A DNA stretch of 60,331 nt from Vibrio proteolyticus NBRC 13287 (GCF_000467125.1 NZ_BATJ01000023.1:1-60331); one strand, 5' to 3'. Positions 43,481 through 53,170 are shown, numbered from the stretch's first letter. Program-made: numbers and translations. The notes: generated from the letters alone by a model not told the origin.

Positions 43481-45142
43481 ATGTTCTGTATTCAATGCGA
43501 ACAGACGATTCAAACCCCGACCGTCAAAGGCTGCTCATTTACTCAGGGAATGTGCGGCAAAACCTCTGAAGTTTCAGACCTGCAAGACGTGCTGGTGTAT
43601 TCATTACAAGGGGTTTCTTACTGGGCGGATTTGGCACGCCAGTTTGATATTATCGACGACGAAATCAATCAATGGGCTCCCAAAGCGTTTTTCTCAACAC
43701 TGACCAATGTCAACTTTGACCCGGAACGGGTTCTGGCGTTTACCCGTCAGGCGTCCCACTATCACCAGCGCCTGAAAACACAGGTTGAAGCCGCTGCAAC
43801 GCTGGCCAACCGGACTCTGGAACCTCAACCTGCCGTCGCCCACTTCGTGCTGCCAGACGATGCCGACGCGATTCTGGCGTTCGCACCTGAGGTTGCGGTC
43901 AACCGTGGGAAAGAAACCTTGCATGAAGACGTCATTGGGCTGCGTCTGCTCTGTTTGTATGGCCTCAAAGGTGCGGCCGCATACATGGAACATGCCCGTG
44001 TGCTGGAGCAAACGGATAACGCGATTTACGCCGAATACCACGAAATCATGGGGTGGCTGGGACGCGATCCGGACGAGCTCAATGCCTTATTGGACTGCTC
44101 CATGCGTATTGGCCTGATGAACTACAAAGTGATGGAGATGCTTGATCGCGGTGAAACGTCTACCTTCGGTCATCCGGTGCCGACCCAGGTTAACGTCAAA
44201 CCGATCAAAGGCAAATGCATCCTGGTCTCCGGGCACGATCTGCACGATCTGGAGAAAATTCTTCAGCAAACCGAAGGCACTGGCATTCAGGTTTACACCA
44301 ATGGTGAAATGCTGCCCGCACACGGCTACCCGGAACTGAACAAATATCCTCACCTGGCCGGTAACTACGGCAGCGCATGGCAGAATCAACAGAAAGAATT
44401 CGCCAACTTTCCGGGGGCGATTGTGATGACATCCAACTGCCTGCTCAATCCCAACGTCGGCCAGTATGCTGACCGCCTGTTCACGCGCAGCATTGTCGGC
44501 TGGCCGGGCGTATCGCATGTCGATGGCGACGACTTCAGTGCCGTGATTGACTGTGCGTTGGCGCAGCCTGGTTTCCAACACAATGAAATCGAGCAGATGA
44601 TCACCGTCGGTTTTGGCCGCAATGCATTGATGAACGCAGCGCCAGCGGTGATTGATGAAGTGAAAAAAGGCAATATTCGCCACTTTTTCCTGGTCGGTGG
44701 GTGTGACGGAGACAAAGCAGAGCGTAGCTATTATACCGATTTTACCGCCCAGGCGCCGGACGATACCGTGATTCTGACCCTGGCATGCGGTAAGTTCCGT
44801 TTCAACAAAAATCAGTTCGGCGACATCAATGGCATTCCCCGCCTGCTGGATGTTGGCCAGTGCAACGACGCCTATTCCGCCATCCAGCTCGCACTGGCAC
44901 TGGCCAAAGAATTTGACTGCGGTATCAATGAGCTGCCACTGACACTGGTACTGTCCTGGTTTGAACAAAAAGCCATTGTGATCCTGCTGACTCTGTTTGC
45001 TCTAGGCGTCAAAGGCATTTACACCGGCCCAACCGCACCCGCGTTCCTGACCGACAATCTATTGGCCATCATTCAGGAAAAATTTGATATGCGCGCCATC
45101 TCAAGCGTCGACGCCGACATGGGTGCCATTCTGGCGGCCTAA
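43481..45142 (+). CDS. hcp: Hybrid cluster protein
   Basis: 553 residues. The N-terminal Cys set C3-x2-C6-x11-C18-x6-C25 is the proteobacterial (2Fe-2S type) form. Later Cys in GGCDGDKAERSYYTDF, TLACGKFRFNK and GQCNDAYSA hold the hybrid cluster. It reduces nitric oxide or hydroxylamine and has been linked to S-nitrosylation. It is the first gene of the NorR-controlled hcp-hcr unit. Confidence 0.97.
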   Translation: MFCIQCEQTIQTPTVKGCSFTQGMCGKTSEVSDLQDVLVYSLQGVSYWADLARQFDIIDDEINQWAPKAFFSTLTNVNFDPERVLAFTRQASHYHQRLKTQVEAAATLANRTLEPQPAVAHFVLPDDADAILAFAPEVAVNRGKETLHEDVIGLRLLCLYGLKGAAAYMEHARVLEQTDNAIYAEYHEIMGWLGRDPDELNALLDCSMRIGLMNYKVMEMLDRGETSTFGHPVPTQVNVKPIKGKCILVSGHDLHDLEKILQQTEGTGIQVYTNGEMLPAHGYPELNKYPHLAGNYGSAWQNQQKEFANFPGAIVMTSNCLLNPNVGQYADRLFTRSIVGWPGVSHVDGDDFSAVIDCALAQPGFQHNEIEQMITVGFGRNALMNAAPAVIDEVKKGNIRHFFLVGGCDGDKAERSYYTDFTAQAPDDTVILTLACGKFRFNKNQFGDINGIPRLLDVGQCNDAYSAIQLALALAKEFDCGINELPLTLVLSWFEQKAIVILLTLFALGVKGIYTGPTAPAFLTDNLLAIIQEKFDMRAISSVDADMGAILAA

Positions 45143-45149
45143 ATTTCAC

Positions 45150-45170
45150 AGCCCTCCATGGCGGAGGGCT
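45150..45170 (+). terminator. Hairpin between hcp and hcr
   Basis: AGCCCTCC (45150-45157) pairs with GGAGGGCT (45163-45170). It is followed only by TCGTATT, so it is likely a partial terminator that lowers hcr expression relative to hcp. Confidence 0.6.
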
Positions 45171-45195
45171 TCGTATTATCTCTTCAGGATCAGAT

Positions 45196-46245
45196 ATGTT
45201 TAGCGAATGGGAACACAATCAACCCGTCGAAATGACATGCATCGAAAAATGGGCCGAAACCGGGGATTGCGTCAGCATTAAGCTGGCGCATGCCTCACTT
45301 GCCCGTTTTAGTTTTAAGCCCGGTCAGTTTGTCACATTGGGAGTGTCTATCGATGGTCAGAGCGAATTCCGGGCGTATTCCATCAGTTCACAACCCGATG
45401 AGGCGTACATTCAACTGACCGTCAAACGGGTGTCAAACGGTAAAGTCTCAACATTTATCGTTGAGCAGCTGGAAGTCGGACACAGCGTCCAAGTGATGAA
45501 ACCAAGTGGCGCGTTTAACTGCCTCGACCTTGCCCCCTGGCCATCGGAAGACGGTATCGCCAAAGTACTGCTGATCAGCGCAGGTTGTGGCATTACGCCT
45601 GTCTATACCATGGCCCAGTATTGGATAAACCAATCTCATCCGGTGGATATTGAGTTTCTGCACGTTGCGAAAAGCGCAGCGCACGCGATCTATTTTGATC
45701 AACTGGCCACGCTGGATGAGCAATATGCTCAGTTCCATCTCAGGCTGCTGCTCAAAGATGCCACTGGTACGCCCTACCCACAAGGACGCCTCACCTCTGA
45801 TTGGCTGATGCAACGGGTTCCGGATCTGCAAGACAGACAAGTTTATCTGTGCGGGCCGGAACACTTCATGTGCGATGTAAAACAGTGGTTAGAACAGGCG
45901 CAATTCGATATGGCCGCCTTTCATCAGGAGAGTTTTACCCCCGCAGCAACACCCGAAGCCATATCCGAAACCGTGCACACCGAGGTGGAGATTGAGGTCC
46001 CCGCGTTTGCCAGGAGATTGACGGCTCAACATGGCGCTGTTCTGGCCGACGTCCTCGAACAAGCCGGTTTACCTGTGATTGTGGCCTGTCGCAGCGGAAT
46101 CTGTGGCTCGTGCAAATGCAAAGTCACGCGTGGCAGCGTCAATACCTTCAGTCATGAAGCGCTGACTGAACAGGAGGTGGCACAAGGATACATTCTGGCT
46201 TGCTCGTCGACACTAAGCGAAAACATCGGCGTTGACATCGGATAA
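45196..46245 (+). CDS. hcr: NADH oxidoreductase for Hcp
   Basis: 349 residues. An FNR-like FAD domain (FSFKPGQFVTLGVSIDG, FRAYSISSQP) and NAD domain (LLISAGCGITPVYTMAQY, VYLCGPEHFMCDVKQWL) are followed by a C-terminal plant-type 2Fe-2S ferredoxin domain (CRSGICGSCKCKV plus later ILACSS). It passes electrons from NADH to Hcp. It starts 54 bases after the hcp stop. Confidence 0.95.
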   Translation: MFSEWEHNQPVEMTCIEKWAETGDCVSIKLAHASLARFSFKPGQFVTLGVSIDGQSEFRAYSISSQPDEAYIQLTVKRVSNGKVSTFIVEQLEVGHSVQVMKPSGAFNCLDLAPWPSEDGIAKVLLISAGCGITPVYTMAQYWINQSHPVDIEFLHVAKSAAHAIYFDQLATLDEQYAQFHLRLLLKDATGTPYPQGRLTSDWLMQRVPDLQDRQVYLCGPEHFMCDVKQWLEQAQFDMAAFHQESFTPAATPEAISETVHTEVEIEVPAFARRLTAQHGAVLADVLEQAGLPVIVACRSGICGSCKCKVTRGSVNTFSHEALTEQEVAQGYILACSSTLSENIGVDIG

Positions 46246-46272
46246 AAAAATCCCCTCAACTTTGGAGGGGAT
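46243..46272 (-). terminator. Terminator of the methyltransferase gene
   Basis: ATCCCCTC pairs with GAGGGGAT. On the minus strand it is followed by seven T. It overlaps the end of hcr on the plus strand, where no T-run follows, so termination there is weaker. Confidence 0.88.
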
Positions 46273-46277
46273 ACTCA

Positions 46278-47246
46278 TTACTGACGACGGAACATCATCA
46301 CTTTCAAACTGGCTTCATGATCAACATCAGCAAACTCCGGCGGATTGTCAAGGCGTTCGACAAATTGCAGCTCCGGCGCTTCCTGTGCCATAGCATCAAT
46401 CAAAAACTGGCTGGAAACCGCAGGTGAGTTGACACAGGCCATCACCTCACCGCTGGCGGTCAGCATATCGGGCAGACGGCGAAGGATCTTGGCGTAATCC
46501 TTAGTGAGTGCAAAGCTGCCCTTTTGAAATGACGGTGGATCGATAATGATCAAATCATACGGACCGGACTTCTTAATTTTTCCCCAGGACTTAAAAATGT
46601 CATGGCCGAGAAAGCTCACTGCATTGAGATTGTGGTCGTTCAGTTTATGGTTGTCCCGACCTTTACTCAAAGACGCTCGCGCCATATCAACATTGACCAC
46701 TTTGTCTGCTCCTCCTGCCATCGCGGCAACGGAAAAGCCACAAGTGTAGGCAAACAAGTTGAGGACACTTTTGTGTCTTGCATGTTGTCTGACCCAATCG
46801 CGGCCAAATCGCATGTCGAGAAACAAACCGAAGTTCTGGTTGCGACCGATATCCAACTGATACTTCAGCCCGCTCTCTGCTACTATCGGGCGCTCCGTCA
46901 GTTCACCCGCGAGAATTTGTGTCGGTGCGCCGTTTTCATAGCGGTGCTGCACCGCTATGCAGCGACCCTGTTTCTGTTGCCAAAGTTCACTGTGCGCTAA
47001 CGCCGTCAGGCCTTGTTCAAGTTGACGAAGAAATGCGTCGTCAACGCCTTTGAACAGGTTGACGATCAATTGCCCCTGAAGCCAGTCACAAGTCAGTTGC
47101 TCCAATCCGGGCCAACGTTGGCCACGACCATGGAACAACCGACGAATTTCATCCGGTGCCTGACGTAACTGCTCCGTCAAATGGTCAAAAAAAACCGGTA
47201 ACGCCGCAGTTTGCATTGTGTTATTTATTTCTTGATGGTCGGCCAT
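46278..47246 (-). CDS. RlmI/RlmK-like SAM-dependent methyltransferase
   Basis: 322 residues from the chosen ATG. The Rossmann methyltransferase motifs are LNLFAYTCGFSVAAMAGGADKVVNVDMA (SAM site) and DLIIIDPPSFQKGSF (catalytic NPP-like block). The family modifies cytosine or guanine in rRNA, but I cannot say which base. The start is uncertain: 47246 overlaps the pseudouridine synthase gene by 22 bases, while 47216 avoids overlap. Neither has a strong Shine-Dalgarno. It is coupled to the upstream RluA gene, so both are probably rRNA modifiers. Confidence 0.8.
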   Translation of the reverse strand: MADHQEINNTMQTAALPVFFDHLTEQLRQAPDEIRRLFHGRGQRWPGLEQLTCDWLQGQLIVNLFKGVDDAFLRQLEQGLTALAHSELWQQKQGRCIAVQHRYENGAPTQILAGELTERPIVAESGLKYQLDIGRNQNFGLFLDMRFGRDWVRQHARHKSVLNLFAYTCGFSVAAMAGGADKVVNVDMARASLSKGRDNHKLNDHNLNAVSFLGHDIFKSWGKIKKSGPYDLIIIDPPSFQKGSFALTKDYAKILRRLPDMLTASGEVMACVNSPAVSSQFLIDAMAQEAPELQFVERLDNPPEFADVDHEASLKVMMFRRQ

Positions 47247-47920
47247 TGCAATTCCCAAGGTGTGAGCCAAAGTTCGATCGTGTCTGTGACTGGATGATGG
47301 CGCCATTTATCGCCCAATTGCGCATGTTGGCGGGGATCACAAACCAGATCGTATCTCTGCTGCTGATATTCAAAACGCAGCGCAAAAGCATGCAGGTAGC
47401 CGCGATCGGCATGAGAGGCTGGGTTGTAAATAGCGTCGCCGACAATCGGTGACCCCAGCGACTTGAGCGCCACACGGATCTGATGCGTTTTTCCAGTATG
47501 CGGCTTGCATAAAAACAACCGCTCTCCCGCCTCAGCAGCGGCAGAGAAAAACTGGGTAATGGCAGGATTGTGCTGCGAGTTCAACAGTTTCCACGACGCC
47601 CGACGCGAGCGTTCCATGTCCCCTTTGACTAATCCCTGTTTCTTCTTCGGTTTTTTAGCCCCAATCGCCAGATAAAACTTTTCTATCTGACGCTGCGCAA
47701 ATGCCGCAGACAGAGCACTGGCAGCCTGGGCGTGACGTCCAAGCAACAGCAAACCAGAGGTCATCTTGTCCAGGCGATGAATCAGATACAGTTGTTCGTC
47801 TCCGGTAGCTCGGGCGACTTCCTGCAACAACATGGTATCGCCATCGTCTTTGTGAACCGATACACCCGGATGTTTGTTGATGACCAGAAAATCATCGTGT
47901 GTATAAAGAATATCGAACAT
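47225..47920 (-). CDS. RluA-family pseudouridine synthase
   Basis: 231 residues. The family's catalytic motif is LIHRLDKMTSGLLLLG (catalytic Asp in HRLD), with GKTHQIRVALKSLGSPIVGD as the second conserved block. There is no S4 domain at the N-terminus; the protein starts directly at the catalytic domain. It isomerises uridine in RNA. It heads a two-gene unit with the methyltransferase. Confidence 0.92.
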   Translation of the reverse strand: MFDILYTHDDFLVINKHPGVSVHKDDGDTMLLQEVARATGDEQLYLIHRLDKMTSGLLLLGRHAQAASALSAAFAQRQIEKFYLAIGAKKPKKKQGLVKGDMERSRRASWKLLNSQHNPAITQFFSAAAEAGERLFLCKPHTGKTHQIRVALKSLGSPIVGDAIYNPASHADRGYLHAFALRFEYQQQRYDLVCDPRQHAQLGDKWRHHPVTDTIELWLTPWELQWPTIKK

Positions 47921-47964
47921 AGGGCCTCTTCATTTCAGGCGACGAAGTATAACCAACCGAAACG

Positions 47965-47990
47965 AAAAAAGCTGCCCGCAGGCAGCTTTT
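47965..47990 (-). terminator. Terminator of the NSS transporter gene
   Basis: AAAAGCTGCC pairs with GGCAGCTTTT around CGCA; six T follow on the minus strand. It lies 16 bases after the stop. Confidence 0.92.
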
Positions 47991-48006
47991 GGTGATGTGT
48001 TTTCAA

Positions 48007-49350
48007 TCAAACAATCGAGAAGATGAAGACAGACAGAATCGCCACCGGACAGACGAAGCGTACGTACCAAGGCCAAATCTTCCAGAACAGCCCCGTGGCT
48101 ATCTCAGGGTTCCCTTCTTTCAGCTCATTGAGCAGATTATTGCGATTCCAAATCCAGCCAACCACAATGGCCCAGATTACGCCCAGTAGTGGCTGCATGT
48201 ACACTGTCGAAACATCAGCGACGATGCCAAACAATGCACCGAAATTGAGCGAGATAATAATACTCAGAACCAGAATAGCGCCACCGATTAGCCAGGTCGC
48301 TGTCGTACGTTCCATGTTCAGTTCGTCCTGAGCGCAGGAAACTGGCACTTCAAGTAGCGAGATGGATGACGTCAGAGCGGCGATCACCATCAATACAAAG
48401 AAACCGATCCCAACGACAACACCCACACCACCCATGGTATCGAACATGGAAGGCAATACAGCAAACACCAGATCGCCAGAGCTGAGGAGCTCACCGGCCT
48501 CATTGAAGATTTCCACACCATTGTGCCTGGCCACGTACATCGCAGGCAAGATCAGTAAGCCCGCCGCAAACGCTACCCCGGTATCAATCGCTGCAACCTG
48601 ACCCGCAGTTTTGGGGATGTTGACGTCTTTAGTCAGATACGAACCGTAGACCATCATAGAGCCGACGCCCAAAGACAGGGAGAAGAACGCCTGCCCCATA
48701 GCATCCACAACCAGGCCAGGGTGTACGTGAGACAGATCCGGGACCAAGTACATCTTCAGACCTTCCATCGCGCCATCTTGCGTAAAGATATAGATGATCA
48801 TGACAGCAAACAGTACAAACAGCGCTGGCATCAGACGGGTTGACCACTTTTCGATACCGTCGGCCACGCCTTTTTGTACCACCAGAATGGTCAGAACCGA
48901 GAACAGGACCGCTAATATCACGTTGCGTGGTCCACCGAAATTCACCAACCAGTCGGCTGCCGTTTGTAACCCGATGACATCCAGTGCTGGTGCGGCCGCA
49001 AAACCCATCAACCAACCTGCCAAGATGGAATAAAAACTGAGAATCATTGAAGCCGCAATCATTGCAATCAAACCAAAGAAACCGGCGGCTGCACGGTTTT
49101 TAGTCCAAATCGACTTTAGTGACGCTATCGGGTTAGCCTGTCCGTGGCGACCGATCGTCAGCTCTGCGACCAACATTGGAAAGGCGAGCAGAAACACCAT
49201 CGCCAGATAGATGACAAGAAACGCCGCACCACCATTACTGGCAGCTTTAGTTGGAAAGCCCCATACGTTCCCCAAGCCGACGGCAGAACCTGCTGCCGCC
49301 ATAATAAAGCCAATTCTCGACGAGAAGTGACCACGATTACTGTTTGCCAT
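48007..49350 (-). CDS. Sodium-dependent NSS-family transporter
   Basis: 447 residues with about eleven membrane helices. NSS signatures are present: FSSRIGFIMAAAGSAVGLGNVWGFPTKAASNGGAAFL near the N-terminus, and VDAMGQAFFSLSLGVGSMMVYGSYL. It should import an amino acid with sodium; bacterial relatives carry tryptophan, tyrosine or leucine. The ATG at 49350 opens on the conserved N-terminus; a GTG four codons earlier is possible. A TyrR-like box upstream points to an aromatic substrate. Confidence 0.88.
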   Translation of the reverse strand: MANSNRGHFSSRIGFIMAAAGSAVGLGNVWGFPTKAASNGGAAFLVIYLAMVFLLAFPMLVAELTIGRHGQANPIASLKSIWTKNRAAAGFFGLIAMIAASMILSFYSILAGWLMGFAAAPALDVIGLQTAADWLVNFGGPRNVILAVLFSVLTILVVQKGVADGIEKWSTRLMPALFVLFAVMIIYIFTQDGAMEGLKMYLVPDLSHVHPGLVVDAMGQAFFSLSLGVGSMMVYGSYLTKDVNIPKTAGQVAAIDTGVAFAAGLLILPAMYVARHNGVEIFNEAGELLSSGDLVFAVLPSMFDTMGGVGVVVGIGFFVLMVIAALTSSISLLEVPVSCAQDELNMERTTATWLIGGAILVLSIIISLNFGALFGIVADVSTVYMQPLLGVIWAIVVGWIWNRNNLLNELKEGNPEIATGLFWKIWPWYVRFVCPVAILSVFIFSIV

Positions 49351-49707
49351 AGTTGTTACCACTGTTGTGTTTGCATTGACGGCGCCGAATAATATGTTAT
49401 GTGTAAAATTTTATATACACTTTATAAAAAGTTGAGTGGCGCTCATGTGGTGGCAAGTAAATCAGTTTGGGATTAAAATTGAAAGCCCACGCAGTCTAAT
49501 TTTCCAACACACATCAATTTTACAAGTTTAAATGCTGAACTTTTAACCAATTGTTAAATATTCCACTACTTTTTACAAGTTTGCAACATACAAAATCTTT
49601 TGCATATTCTTACTATTCTTAACAGTGGTGGTTAAGGTAGTGATTCCTTTCCCCCGAGTTTCGATTTACTATTCAACCAGTTGTTGATTGGAGTTCCAGA
49701 GAGCGGA
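49351..49707. other. Divergent intergenic region, NSS transporter / cardiolipin synthase
   Basis: 357 bases, strongly AT-rich, no gene. It holds the promoters of both genes and the TyrR-like box listed separately. Confidence 0.6.
49402..49419 (-). promoter_or_regulatory. Candidate TyrR box
   Basis: TGTAAA (49402-49407), six bases, then TATACA (49414-49419) matches TGTAAA-N6-TTTACA with one mismatch. It lies about 50-70 bases upstream of the NSS transporter start, overlapping the expected promoter. Confidence 0.45.
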
Positions 49708-51162
49708 ATGGACAAGTTTTACCATTTTCTAACCCTTGCAAGTATTGGTCTGTATTGGCTTTTGGTGGCCGGCGTGACCTTACGCGTGGTGTTTAAACGG
49801 CGTGCAGTGAGTGTGTCGCTTGCCTGGCTGATGATCATCTACATCGTGCCAGTAGTTGGGGTCGCTTGTTACTTCTTGTTTGGCGAACTGAATCTGGGGC
49901 GCAAACGTGCCGATCGAGCCAAAGAGATGTTTACGCCGTTTGCCAATTGGTTTTCGCAGCTCAACGAATGCCACGCCCACACCCCAGAACGAATGGGTCG
50001 GCACATCTACCGTATTGACGAACTGTGTAACAATCGTCTCGGCTTACCCGCATTGAGCGGTAATACGCTGTCACTGCAAAGCTCCCCTCATGACATTCTG
50101 CACTCCATCATTGAAGATATTGAGCAGGCACAATCCAGCATCCGGATGGTGTTTTACATCTGGCATCCTGGAGGTCTGGCCGACTCGGTAGCCTCTGCCC
50201 TGATCCGCGCAGCAAAGCGGGGAGTGGACGTTAAGCTGCTGCTGGACTCTGCTGGTAGCCCTCGCTTCTTCCGTAGCTCCTGGCTGAAAATGATGAAAAA
50301 TGCCGGTATCGAGGTCATTCAGGCACTGGAAGTCAGCCCATGGCGTATCTTCCTGCGTCGACTCGACTTGCGTCAGCATCGCAAAATCATCGTGATTGAC
50401 GACAACATCGCCTACACTGGTTCGATGAATATGGTCGATCCAGCCTACTTCAAACAAAATGCCGGCGTCGGTCAATGGATCGATATCATGGTACGAGTGA
50501 CCGGCCCAACAGTGAACGTTCTGTCCGCTATTCACTGCTGGGACTGGGAAGTGGAAACCGGAGCACGCATGCTGCCTGCAAACCCAGAGTGCAAACTGGA
50601 TCCAAACCAGCCCCATCATCCGGTGCAAGTGGTGCCATCCGGACCGGGGATGCCGGATTATCTGATTTCTCAAGTGCTGACATTGGCCATCAATCAGGCC
50701 AATGAATCGGTACGGATCACAACGCCTTACTTCGTGCCGAGTGCCGATTTGCTTGAGACGCTGAAAATGACAGCTCAACGCGGCATTAATGTGGAGTTGA
50801 TTATTCCACACAAAAACGATTCGATGATGGTGCAATGGGCATCGCGGGCTTTTTACACCGAGCTGCTTGAGGCCGGGGTGAAAATCTACGAGTTTTACGG
50901 CGGCTTGCTGCACACAAAATCCGTGGTGATCGATAAACAGTTCTGTCTCGTCGGCACGGTCAACATCGACATGCGCAGTTTGTGGCTCAACTTCGAAGTC
51001 ACATTGGCAATCGATGACGAAGCGTTTACCAAAGAGATGCACTGGTTGCAGGAGAGCTACATCGAACAGTCACACTTTGTCGAACTGAAAAAATGGGAGC
51101 AACGCGGCATGTACTATCGTTTTCTGGAGCGTTTGTTCTACCTGTTCAACCCATTGCTGTGA
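49708..51162 (+). CDS. cls: Cardiolipin synthase
   Basis: 484 residues, normal Cls length. Two N-terminal membrane helices (about 5-25 and 37-56) are followed by two phospholipase D motifs: HRKIIVID with H224 and HTKSVVID with H402, each with the trailing G-S/T-x-N block. It joins two phosphatidylglycerols (or phosphatidylethanolamine with glycerol) into cardiolipin in the inner membrane. The ATG at 49708 was chosen because the upstream in-frame start adds nine residues absent from the family. Confidence 0.93.
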   Translation: MDKFYHFLTLASIGLYWLLVAGVTLRVVFKRRAVSVSLAWLMIIYIVPVVGVACYFLFGELNLGRKRADRAKEMFTPFANWFSQLNECHAHTPERMGRHIYRIDELCNNRLGLPALSGNTLSLQSSPHDILHSIIEDIEQAQSSIRMVFYIWHPGGLADSVASALIRAAKRGVDVKLLLDSAGSPRFFRSSWLKMMKNAGIEVIQALEVSPWRIFLRRLDLRQHRKIIVIDDNIAYTGSMNMVDPAYFKQNAGVGQWIDIMVRVTGPTVNVLSAIHCWDWEVETGARMLPANPECKLDPNQPHHPVQVVPSGPGMPDYLISQVLTLAINQANESVRITTPYFVPSADLLETLKMTAQRGINVELIIPHKNDSMMVQWASRAFYTELLEAGVKIYEFYGGLLHTKSVVIDKQFCLVGTVNIDMRSLWLNFEVTLAIDDEAFTKEMHWLQESYIEQSHFVELKKWEQRGMYYRFLERLFYLFNPLL

Positions 51163-51169
51163 TTCTGCT

Positions 51170-51204
51170 GTCCGTATCACTGGGCACAACGCCGTGATGC
51201 GGAC
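51170..51204 (+). terminator. Hairpin after cls
   Basis: GTCCGTATCAC (51170-51180) and GTGATGCGGAC (51194-51204) pair over 11 bases with one G-T. No T-run follows. Confidence 0.5.
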
Positions 51205-51324
51205 ATCAACCCATCCATAACCTGCTGGCATAACATGTAGGGATAAATTCCTTCGCTATACTTGCCAATCAGGTCAACAACATGGTTTAAATAGAGAAAT
51301 CATTCGTAATGACAAGGATTTCTC

Positions 51325-52530
51325 ATGTCGGAAGGCAAAAAAACCAAATACATCAACGCGGGTCGCGATCCGAAATGGACCAACGGGGTGGTTAACCCAC
51401 CCGTGCAGCGTGCTTCCACGGTGGTGTTTCATACCGTGGCAGAAAAAAACCATGCGGCCATCAACCGCACCAATAAAACCCTGTTCTACGGCCGACGCGG
51501 TACCCACACCCACTTTGCCTTTCAAGATGCGATGGTCGAGATTGAGGGCGGTGCAGGCTGTGCGCTGTACCCGTGCGGCACTGCGGCGATTTCCAATGCG
51601 ATTTTATCCTTTGTAGAAAGTGGCGATCACATTCTGATGGTCGATACCTGCTACGAACCAACTCGTGATTTCTGCGATAAAATCATGAAGAAGATGGGCG
51701 TAGAAACCACCTATTATGATCCCACCATAGGTGAAGGCATCCGTGCGTTGATTCAGCCCAATACCAAGATCCTGTTTACGGAATCGCCAGGTTCTATCAC
51801 GATGGAGGTGCAGGATATTCCAACACTGGCTCGCATCGCCCATGAACATGACATCATCGTGATGCTCGATAACACCTGGGCTGCCGGGGTAAACTTTTCA
51901 CCGTTTGAACACAGTGTCGACATTTCGATCCAAGCAGCGACCAAGTACATTGTCGGTCACTCGGATGTGATGTTAGGTACTGCGGTCGCTTCAGAAAAAT
52001 ACTGGGATCAATTGCGAGAGCAAAGTTATCTGATGGGACAATGCGTATCGCCGGACGACGCCTACCTTGGCTTGCGCGGTATCCGCACACTGGATGTCCG
52101 CCTACGCCAGCACGCAGAGAATAGCCTGAAAGTCGCGCAATGGCTGCAGACCCGTCCAGAAGTGGATCATGTACGCCACCCTGCGCTGGAAAGCTGCCCG
52201 GGCCACGAGTTCTTCAAACGCGATTTCACCGGGGGCAACGGTCTGTTCTCGTTTGTACTCAAGACCAGCTATCCGCGTGCAACCACCGCTCTGCTTGACG
52301 GTATGCAGCACTTCAGCATGGGTTACTCCTGGGGTGGCTATGAGAGCCTGATACTGGCCAACGAACCACGCAGCTTCAACAGCCTGCGCACTGTGGCCAA
52401 TCCAAACTTTGAAGGTACGCTCATCCGGCTTCACATCGGCCTGGAAGATGCCGATGACCTGATTGCCGATCTGGCTGCCGGCCTGGAGCGCTACAACGTG
52501 GTGATGCAAGAGCACGCGCCGGTGAGCTAA
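51325..52530 (+). CDS. metC: Cystathionine beta-lyase
   Basis: 401 residues of the Cys/Met-metabolism PLP family. The cofactor Lys is K207 in QAATKYIVGHSDVMLG. The YGRRGTHTHFAFQDAM and CGTAAISNAIL blocks belong to this group, and SMGYSWGGYESL near the C-terminus fits the beta-lyase branch. It splits cystathionine to homocysteine, pyruvate and ammonia. AAGGA lies about eight bases before the ATG. I see no clear MetJ box in the 160 bases upstream. Confidence 0.93.
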   Translation: MSEGKKTKYINAGRDPKWTNGVVNPPVQRASTVVFHTVAEKNHAAINRTNKTLFYGRRGTHTHFAFQDAMVEIEGGAGCALYPCGTAAISNAILSFVESGDHILMVDTCYEPTRDFCDKIMKKMGVETTYYDPTIGEGIRALIQPNTKILFTESPGSITMEVQDIPTLARIAHEHDIIVMLDNTWAAGVNFSPFEHSVDISIQAATKYIVGHSDVMLGTAVASEKYWDQLREQSYLMGQCVSPDDAYLGLRGIRTLDVRLRQHAENSLKVAQWLQTRPEVDHVRHPALESCPGHEFFKRDFTGGNGLFSFVLKTSYPRATTALLDGMQHFSMGYSWGGYESLILANEPRSFNSLRTVANPNFEGTLIRLHIGLEDADDLIADLAAGLERYNVVMQEHAPVS

Positions 52531-52542
52531 TTCAAGCGTAAT

Positions 52543-52580
52543 AAAAAAAAGTCCGCCTCAATAATCCGGGCGGACTGTTT
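52543..52580 (-). terminator. Terminator between convergent metC and tag
   Basis: AGTCCGCC pairs with GGCGGACT around an 11-base loop. Eight A on the plus side give a long T-run on the minus strand, so it is strongest for tag; for metC the T-run is short. Confidence 0.88.
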
Positions 52581-52600
52581 ACTGTCAGCGCTTTGCATTC

Positions 52601-53170
52601 TCAAAGGCAAGACTGTCGCTGCGGACAGTTCACCAAGTGATCATTGACCATCCCGGTTGCCTGCATAAAGGCGTAGCAGATGGTTTCTCCGACAAATTTG
52701 AAACCTCGCTTCTTGAGAAACTTACTCATCGCTTTCGATTGCTCTGTGGAAGCCGGAACCTCACTCATCACCGTCCAGTGGTTGATTTGCGGAACGCCAT
52801 CCACAAACTGCCACAACGCATTCGACAGCGAGCCATACTCTTTCTGCAGCTCAAGAGCAGCCCGGGCATTGTTGAATACTGAGGCAATCTTGCCTTTGTG
52901 CCGCACCACATCATAATCAGCGATGATTTGCTCAATTCGCTCTTCACCGTATCCGGCCAGTGTATCGATGTTAAAACCCTCGAATGCCTGACGGTAGCCC
53001 TCGCGCTTTTTGAGGATAGTGATCCAGCTCAGGCCAGCCTGAGCACCTTCCAGGGTCAGAAATTCAAACAGTACCGTGTCGTCATAGACAGGTACGCCCC
53101 ACTCCTCATCGTGGTAAACCTTCTCCAGTTCATGATTCAGCGCCCAGGCGCAAGTGTGTTGCAATGTCAT
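52601..53170 (-). CDS. tag: DNA-3-methyladenine glycosylase I
   Basis: 189 residues. Tag-type features: CAWALNHELEKVYHDEEWGVPVYDDTVLFEFLTLEGAQAGLSW at the N-terminus, FEGFNIDTLAGY, and the C-terminal KFVGETICYAFMQATGMVNDH with His/Cys zinc ligands including CPQRQSC. It removes 3-methyladenine from alkylated DNA. The ATG at 53170 has AAGGAAA just upstream; an earlier start would precede it without one. Confidence 0.93.
   Translation of the reverse strand: MTLQHTCAWALNHELEKVYHDEEWGVPVYDDTVLFEFLTLEGAQAGLSWITILKKREGYRQAFEGFNIDTLAGYGEERIEQIIADYDVVRHKGKIASVFNNARAALELQKEYGSLSNALWQFVDGVPQINHWTVMSEVPASTEQSKAMSKFLKKRGFKFVGETICYAFMQATGMVNDHLVNCPQRQSCL

Noticed and set aside
44087..44968. 293-codon antisense frame inside hcp
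   Set aside because: It lies wholly opposite a strongly conserved gene, and its sequence mirrors hcp codon bias; it is a shadow.
50071..51042. 323-codon antisense frame inside cardiolipin synthase
   Set aside because: His/Cys/Gln-rich shadow of the PLD-motif gene with no start signal.
51163..51324. MetJ operator in front of metC
   Set aside because: The upstream region has no run of 8-mers resembling AGACGTCT, unlike the metT promoter.
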